Below, piece by piece: positions 22,439 to 27,060 of a DNA stretch of 27,060 nucleotides. The notes beneath the pieces were generated by a model. The model ran no database searches, was not told the origin of the DNA, and saw nothing but the letters and a program-made list of their open reading frames with translations. The position numbers and the translations under genes are program-made. Origin of the DNA: Flavobacteriaceae bacterium UBA3179. Its GTDB lineage: Bacteria > Bacteroidota > Bacteroidia > Flavobacteriales > Flavobacteriaceae. The stretch is from the NCBI GenBank assembly GCA_002364245.1, contig DEXR01000006.1, positions 15,175-42,234 of the forward strand, read 5' to 3'. Each line of letters starts with the position of its first letter. Position 1 is the stretch's first letter.

Positions 22439-22441
22439 GTT

Positions 22442-23440
22442 TTAAAAAGTAATATCATCATTGTTTTCTGAAGAAGGGCGATTACGTTTTCTCTTGGTTT
22501 TTGTAGTGCTACCAATTCCTTTTGCTTCATTTCTTTTTTTCATTTCTTCACCTATTTGGTTACTGGCCACAAACGAAGCTATCATATCGTTCAACATATT
22601 GCTGCCAGCCTGAGGCGAGTTAGGAAGTAAAATTAAATTGGTATTGGTTTCTTCCCCAATAGACTGTAACGTATCATAATGTTGCGTCACCACAATTAAA
22701 GCAGAAGCTTCCTGGGAATTGATTCCTACATTATTTAAAACATCTACACTTTCTTCAAGTCCGCGTGCAATCTCCCGGCGTTGATCAGCAATACCTTGTC
22801 CTTGTAAGCGCTTACTTTCAGCTTCAGCACGTGCTTTGGCAACGATTTTAATACGCTCTGCTTCTGCTTCATACTCGGCCGCTACTTTTTCACGCTCTGA
22901 AGCGTTAATACGGTTCATAGCTGCTTTTACTTGAACATCAGGATCAATATCGGTTACTAATGTTTTAATAATATCATACCCATAATCGATCATGGCATCG
23001 TTTAATTCTTCTTTTACAGCAATGGCAATATCATCTTTACGTTCAAAAACATCATCCAGTTTCATTTTAGGTACTTCGGCTCTTACCACATCAAATACGT
23101 AAGAAGTAATTTGGTCGTGCGGATTTTCAAGTTTGTAAAAAGCATCATAAACTTTTTCTTTAATTACTTGAAACTGTACTGAAATTTTTAACCGTACAAA
23201 TACATCATCTTTTGTTTTAGTTTCTACCAAAACATCCAATTGTTGAATTTTTAAGTTAATTCGTCCGGCAATACGATCAAAAACAGGAATTTTAAAATGT
23301 AAACCTGAATTTCGGATACTTAAAAACTTTCCGAAGCGTTCTACAATAGCTGCAGTTTGTTGTTTTACAGTGAATATGCCTGAAAGCAAAATAAAAAAAC
23401 CGACAATGATTATCGGTATTAAAAGAAGTAAACCACCCAT
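22442..23440 (-). CDS. SPFH/band 7 domain membrane protein (stomatin/QmcA-like)
   Basis: A 332-aa protein with an N-terminal membrane helix (residues about 3-24) followed by a band-7 domain starting VKQQTAAIVERFGKF (about 25-200), a long Ala/Glu-rich coiled coil (EREKVAAEYEAEAERIKIVAKA, given in part: EREKVAAEYEAEAERIK) and a Lys/Arg-rich C-terminus. The layout fits stomatin, paraslipin or QmcA proteins, which oligomerise and organise membrane microdomains or regulate proteases. No NfeD-type partner gene is adjacent. TATCTTC on the minus strand (23471-23477) is a tentative partial promoter match. Confidence 0.9.
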   Translation of the reverse strand: MGGLLLLIPIIIVGFFILLSGIFTVKQQTAAIVERFGKFLSIRNSGLHFKIPVFDRIAGRINLKIQQLDVLVETKTKDDVFVRLKISVQFQVIKEKVYDAFYKLENPHDQITSYVFDVVRAEVPKMKLDDVFERKDDIAIAVKEELNDAMIDYGYDIIKTLVTDIDPDVQVKAAMNRINASEREKVAAEYEAEAERIKIVAKARAEAESKRLQGQGIADQRREIARGLEESVDVLNNVGINSQEASALIVVTQHYDTLQSIGEETNTNLILLPNSPQAGSNMLNDMIASFVASNQIGEEMKKRNEAKGIGSTTKTKRKRNRPSSENNDDITF

Positions 23441-23489
23441 TAGTTAAATTTTTTAATTGAATAATTAGTTGAAGATACAAAAATAAAGC

Positions 23490-23497
23490 TACTTTTA
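23490..23497 (+). promoter_or_regulatory. Tentative -7 element of the barrel protein gene
   Basis: TACTTTTA matches TAnnTTTG except at the last base and ends 22 bases before the ATG at 23520. It lies in an 80-base divergent spacer with the SPFH gene. Confidence 0.3.
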
Positions 23498-23519
23498 GCT
23501 TCTATTAATTTACCACTTT

Positions 23520-24176
23520 ATGAGTATTAAAAACCTATTAATTGTTACCGTTTTAGTTTTATCTTTTCAACAACTTACGGCACAACGAAATTTTGATGAA
23601 TACAACCGCCTAGGTATTACAGGGGGTTTAACTCTGTTTGATATTAACACATCAGATTTTACAACTAAACAGGGGCAAGGTTTTACAGGCGGTTTTACTA
23701 CCAGGGGTTCGTTTAGAAATGGTTTTGATCTCATCTACGGGATTAACTTTATACAATCTAATATCGAAATTTTAGCAAGTGATGTTACGGAATCTCGAAA
23801 TTTAGAATATTCTATTATAGGCGCTCAAATAAACCTATTGGCAAGCCTTAATTTAATTGAACATCATTTAAGTCTTGAGTTTGGTCCTATTTTAAATGTA
23901 AATGGGAAAATGAAACTTAAAGACGAAGCTTATCAAAACTATATCGTAGATGGATATACCACTGTTAGAGCTCAAGACATCGAAGATATATCTAGTTTCA
24001 ACTTTAGACTTATGGGCGGACTCACTGCTGGTTTAAAGAGCTTTAGGTTGGGTGCTCATTACCAATATGGTCTCACCAATATGCTAAATAACTTGAACGA
24101 AAAAGATATTTCAGAATTTGAAGATGTAAAAGGAAACAGTTCTACTTTTATAATTTCTGCTGTTCTTTATTTCTAA
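23520..24176 (+). CDS. Outer-membrane beta-barrel (PorT-like) protein
   Basis: A 218-aa protein with a signal peptide (ends QQLTAQ) followed by alternating amphipathic beta strands, with the repeated Gly/aromatic pattern typical of small outer-membrane barrels (GITGGLTLFDI, GQGFTGGFTTRGSF, MGGLTAGLKSFRLGAHYQYG). The final residues VLYF end in an aromatic, as expected for barrel assembly. It belongs to the PorT-like or OmpW-like class of Bacteroidota barrels; any specific role is unknown. It overlaps the convergent gltX end by 4 bases. Confidence 0.82.
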   Translation: MSIKNLLIVTVLVLSFQQLTAQRNFDEYNRLGITGGLTLFDINTSDFTTKQGQGFTGGFTTRGSFRNGFDLIYGINFIQSNIEILASDVTESRNLEYSIIGAQINLLASLNLIEHHLSLEFGPILNVNGKMKLKDEAYQNYIVDGYTTVRAQDIEDISSFNFRLMGGLTAGLKSFRLGAHYQYGLTNMLNNLNEKDISEFEDVKGNSSTFIISAVLYF

Positions 24177-25681
24177 ATTGAAGAAATAGCTTTTTCAATA
24201 CGTTTAATGCTTTCTTCTTTTCCAAGAAGCGAGGCAATCACAAAAACATCAGGACCTTTCATTTCGCCAACAAGCGATAGGCGTAAAGGCATCATTACTT
24301 TTCCGAAACCTATTTCATTATCAGTAATCCAACCTTTAATTGTATCAGATACGTTAGCTGCTGAAAAGTCTTCCACTTCTTTCATAAGCGAAATAACCTG
24401 TTGAAGTATTTCAGCAGTACCTTCTTTAAAGGCTTTTTTAGCCGCTTTTTCATCATAACTTTCTGGAGCTTCAAAGAAGAAACTACCTTGGTCCCAAATA
24501 TCTTCAACAAAGGTGGCGCGCTCTTTTAGTAAAGCTGTAATTGTTTCAATTGGGAGGGAAGTTTCAATTCCCTTATTTTTCAGCAATTCTTTAAATTGTC
24601 CAGCTAAAATTCCATTGTCAACTTCTTGTAAATAGTGATGTTGAAACCATTTTGTTTTTTCAGGATCAAATTTAGCACCGGCTTTGTTCACTCGGTCTAA
24701 ATCGAAGGCTTGCACCAATTCTTCCAAGCTAAAAAGCTCTTGCTCTGTTCCTGGGTTCCAACCTAAAAAAGCTAACATATTGATAACCGCTTCGGCTAAA
24801 TAGCCATCTTCTCGATAGCCAGAATAAACATCACCATCGGCCGTTTTCCACTCTAATGGAAACACAGGAAAGCCCATTTTATCGCCATCACGCTTGCTTA
24901 ATTTACCTTTACCAACGGGTTTCATAATCAATGGTAAATGAGCAAATTTAGGCGCTTCCCAGCCAAATGCTCTGTATAACATTACGTGAAGTGCCAGAGA
25001 TGGCAACCATTCTTCACCTCTAATTACGTGAGTGATTTCCATTAAATGATCATCAACGATATTCGCTAAATGATACGTTGGCATGCCATCACTTTTAAAC
25101 AACACTTTATCATCTAAAATATTGGTGTCAATCTGCATACCACCACGAATCATATCTTTTAAATGAAGCGTTTCATTTTCAGGGGATTTAAATCGAATTA
25201 CATAATCTTCACCAGCATCCAGTTTCTGTTGAACTTCTTCTTTTGAAAGCGATAAGGAATTCTTTAGTTTTAATCGGTTGTGCCAATTATAGATGAAGGT
25301 CTTTCCTTCCACTTCGTGATTTTTTCGGTGTTCATTTAACTCTTCAGCAGTATCAAAAGCATAATAGGCATTTTCTGAAGCAAGCAACTTATCGGCATAT
25401 TCTCTGTACAAATGCTTGCGTTCACTTTGTCGATACGGACCAAATCCACCATCTTTTTGTGGGCCTTCGTCAAAGGGAATGTTTAGCCAATCCAAGGCTT
25501 CAACGATGTAATCTTCTGCACCTTCTACATACCGAGTTTGGTCAGTATCTTCTATTCGCAACACAAAATCACCATCGTGTTTTTTAGCAAACAAATAGTT
25601 GAATAAAGCAGTGCGAACACCACCAATATGTAACGGTCCTGTAGGACTTGGAGCAAAACGTACCCGTGTTTTTTGAGCCAT
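24173..25681 (-). CDS. gltX: Glutamate--tRNA ligase
   Basis: A 502-aa class I aminoacyl-tRNA synthetase charging tRNA-Glu. The HIGH motif is in SPTGPLHIGGVRT (HIGG at 18-21) and the KMSKS motif is KLSKR at 260-264 (GKGKLSKRDGDKMG). The C-terminal helical anticodon-binding domain follows. With glnS also in the window, this enzyme is probably the discriminating type. A perfect -7 promoter element lies 25 bases upstream. The end overlaps the convergent barrel gene by 4 bases. Confidence 0.97.
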   Translation of the reverse strand: MAQKTRVRFAPSPTGPLHIGGVRTALFNYLFAKKHDGDFVLRIEDTDQTRYVEGAEDYIVEALDWLNIPFDEGPQKDGGFGPYRQSERKHLYREYADKLLASENAYYAFDTAEELNEHRKNHEVEGKTFIYNWHNRLKLKNSLSLSKEEVQQKLDAGEDYVIRFKSPENETLHLKDMIRGGMQIDTNILDDKVLFKSDGMPTYHLANIVDDHLMEITHVIRGEEWLPSLALHVMLYRAFGWEAPKFAHLPLIMKPVGKGKLSKRDGDKMGFPVFPLEWKTADGDVYSGYREDGYLAEAVINMLAFLGWNPGTEQELFSLEELVQAFDLDRVNKAGAKFDPEKTKWFQHHYLQEVDNGILAGQFKELLKNKGIETSLPIETITALLKERATFVEDIWDQGSFFFEAPESYDEKAAKKAFKEGTAEILQQVISLMKEVEDFSAANVSDTIKGWITDNEIGFGKVMMPLRLSLVGEMKGPDVFVIASLLGKEESIKRIEKAISSI

Positions 25682-25705
25682 GGATTATAATTTTTATTAG
25701 GGCGA

Positions 25706-25713
25706 CAAAGATA
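25706..25713 (-). promoter_or_regulatory. -7 promoter element of gltX
   Basis: On the minus strand this reads TATCTTTG, a perfect TAnnTTTG match, ending 24 bases before the gltX ATG. No TTG is seen at the usual -33 distance. Confidence 0.6.
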
Positions 25714-25782
25714 CAATTCTATTTGTACTAGTGCACATCTTATTAGGGTACGGTGTTTGCATAGATCTTATGGTACACTTAA

Positions 25783-25980
25783 CTAATCATTACTTAATTT
25801 AAAAAATTCGTTTACAGGCTTTTTAAACACTTCAGAAAGTTTTAACGCCAATACAGTTGATGGTACGTAACGGTTAGCTTCTATTGAGTTAATGGTCTGG
25901 CGTGATACACCTATCTTCTTTGCTAACTCATCTTGGGTTAAGTTTAAAATGGCACGCTCTACTTTAATTGTATTCTCCAT
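25783..25980 (-). CDS. XRE-family HTH transcriptional regulator
   Basis: A 65-aa protein that is essentially one Cro/CI-type helix-turn-helix domain: LTQDELAKKIGVSRQTINSIE (in part: QDELAKKIGVSRQTINSIE) spans about residues 14-34, followed by NRYVPSTVLALKLSEVFKKP, the usual YgzD-like small regulator pattern. Its ATG overlaps the stop of the upstream membrane-protein gene by one base (TAATG), implying translational coupling. It probably regulates its own operon, with the membrane partner possibly sensing a signal. Confidence 0.92.
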   Translation of the reverse strand: MENTIKVERAILNLTQDELAKKIGVSRQTINSIEANRYVPSTVLALKLSEVFKKPVNEFFKLSND

Positions 25981-26423
25981 TATCTATTACGTTTTAAAAC
26001 TTCAAAAAACACAATATGCATCAATAACATAAATGACAATACCTCAAAATAACTGAAGGTGTTATTGGGATTTGCTTCAAAAACAAAATTATGTATCAAA
26101 TATTCCAATAGCGGCTGAACTAATGTAAAAACTACACCAAAAATAAATGCTAAAGTATATGCCTTAGACCTTAAGGATACGATCATCTCGTCCTCGTTTT
26201 TATCTTTAGATATGCTAATTATTAACAAACCAATTAGAATACCGCGTCGTAATACACCTTTAAACCAACCTACTTCAAATTCTGTAAACTTTAAAACTAT
26301 TGCTGTAACAAACAATGCTAAACATAGCAATACACCAATAGTCTTCCAACGATTGGGTAACTGAAATCGCGACCATTTTTCAATTTTGGTACGCTCACAA
26401 TCCATTATTTTTTTTGAATTCAT
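25980..26423 (-). CDS. Small membrane protein coupled to the XRE regulator
   Basis: A 147-aa protein of unknown family with four predicted membrane helices (roughly residues 29-45, 56-72, 85-108 and 122-141) after a charged N-terminus. XRE regulators of this short type are often paired with a small membrane protein of this kind. I start at ATG 26423; an in-frame TTG at 26432 is an alternative, and a later ATG (MDCERTKIEKW) is also possible. Its stop overlaps the regulator start by one base. It could be a sensor or the regulated target; the sequence does not decide. Confidence 0.72.
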   Translation of the reverse strand: MNSKKIMDCERTKIEKWSRFQLPNRWKTIGVLLCLALFVTAIVLKFTEFEVGWFKGVLRRGILIGLLIISISKDKNEDEMIVSLRSKAYTLAFIFGVVFTLVQPLLEYLIHNFVFEANPNNTFSYFEVLSFMLLMHIVFFEVLKRNR

Positions 26424-26447
26424 AATTGACAAATAAACTTTATTTTA

Positions 26448-26465
26448 AGTAAAATTATTTTTACT
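26448..26465. promoter_or_regulatory. Inverted repeat upstream of the membrane protein/XRE pair
   Basis: AGTAAAA and TTTTACT form a 7-bp dyad with a 4-base centre, 25 bases upstream of the membrane protein start. Position and symmetry fit an operator for the small XRE regulator, but the AT-rich arms make chance likely. The rest of the spacer 26424-26628 shows only a tentative TATTTTTA (26591-26598) for the DUF4175 gene. Confidence 0.3.
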
Positions 26466-26628
26466 ATATGTCAAATATACTTTACATACTTGAATTATAC
26501 AAATTACATTTTTGGTAACTTGGCTTTAATAAGGAATTTGGAGTAATTTTTGATACTCAACTAGCTCACAGAAGTCTTGAAATAAAATTGTATTTTTATG
26601 AGTTCTATATTAAACGATTGTACATACT

Positions 26629-27060
26629 ATGAGCACCTTTAATATCATTCAGCAAAAGCTGGAACAATTCATTAAAAAATTCTACACCAATGAATTGATC
26701 AAAGGCGCTATTTTGTTTTTTGCTATTGGCTTGCTTTACTTTCTCCTTACACTCCTTGTTGAATATTTTCTATGGCTTAGCCCATTAGGTAGAACCATTT
26801 TGTTTTGGTCTTTTATAGCGGTTGAACTTACGCTCTTTATTCGTTTTATAGCCTTTCCGTTAGCAAAATTGTTCAAATTACAGAATGGAATTTCATATGA
26901 AGAAGCATCTACCATAATTGGGAATCACTTTCCCAATGTTAGCGATAAGCTATTAAATGTAATTCAGCTGAACAGAAACCAACGTGAAAGTGAGTTATTG
27001 GCGGCAAGTATTGACCAAAAAGCTTCCGAACTCCAACCAATTCCCTTTCAAACGGCAGTC
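26629..27060 (+). CDS. DUF4175-type large membrane protein, N-terminal part
   Basis: The frame is open from the ATG to the window end (144 codons), so only the N-terminus is present. It begins with an amphipathic helix ([20 protein letters not shown]), then two membrane helices (about residues 24-48 and 57-80), then a soluble stretch with [18 protein letters not shown]. This matches my recollection of the N-terminus of Bacteroidota DUF4175 proteins of about 1100 aa, whose function is unknown. Family assignment is moderately sure; the start is clear. Confidence 0.75.
   Translation, partial: MSTFNIIQQKLEQFIKKFYTNELIKGAILFFAIGLLYFLLTLLVEYFLWLSPLGRTILFWSFIAVELTLFIRFIAFPLAKLFKLQNGISYEEASTIIGNHFPNVSDKLLNVIQLNRNQRESELLAASIDQKASELQPIPFQTAV

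Overview
The window looks like a chromosomal stretch from a Bacteroidota organism, most likely a marine-type Flavobacteriaceae. Three things point there: low GC with AT-rich spacers; perfect or near matches to the Bacteroidota promoter -7 element TAnnTTTG in front of many genes; and gene families typical of that group (DUF4349 lipoprotein, DUF2807 protein, DUF4175 membrane protein, CptA-like phosphoethanolamine transferase, PorT-like barrel). No insertion sequence, prophage, CRISPR array or rRNA was seen. It is mostly a conserved housekeeping and envelope region with a few accessory genes.

Layout. 1-9579 (+): the end of a metallo-beta-lactamase-fold hydrolase, a lipoprotein subtilase with a very large insertion, an M1 aminopeptidase-like protein, rnpA overlapping a DUF4349 lipoprotein, then an AT-rich block of three small genes (unknown lipoprotein, DinB-like protein, 88-aa membrane-tailed protein), a CtpA/Prc-type S41 protease, and a fatty acid hydroxylase/sterol desaturase family protein. 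9640-12582: a small unknown gene (+) convergent with the minus-strand operon rpiB, CDF metal transporter, elaA; then a roughly 530-base gene-free AT-rich spacer with clustered TTGTTAACA-like nonamers (candidate replication origin or regulatory region); then a DUF2007 gene (-). 12690-16394 (+): RNase R, a DUF2807 protein and a LysE-family exporter.

16396-18726: a terminator shared with tRNA-Cys (-), folB (-), and glnS (+), with closely packed divergent promoters between folB and glnS. 18727-21115 (-): a translationally overlapping pair, a CptA-like phosphoethanolamine transferase and a GDPD/FAM151-like membrane-anchored protein. 21335-22387 (+): a tight three-gene cassette (YtxH, Holin-X/DUF1469, small partner), closed by a strong bidirectional terminator shared with a band-7/SPFH protein (-). 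23520-25681: an outer-membrane barrel protein (+) convergent with gltX (-). 25783-26423 (-): an XRE regulator coupled to a small membrane protein. 26629 to the end (+): the start of a DUF4175 protein.

Functional themes: tRNA and RNA metabolism (rnpA, rnr, glnS, gltX, tRNA-Cys), envelope proteolysis and lipid or LPS modification (S8, M1, S41, hydroxylase, CptA-like pair), and envelope or stress proteins (YtxH cassette, SPFH, DUF4349). The strongest candidates for something undescribed are the nonamer cluster at 11913-12324 and the coupled CptA-like/FAM151-like pair.
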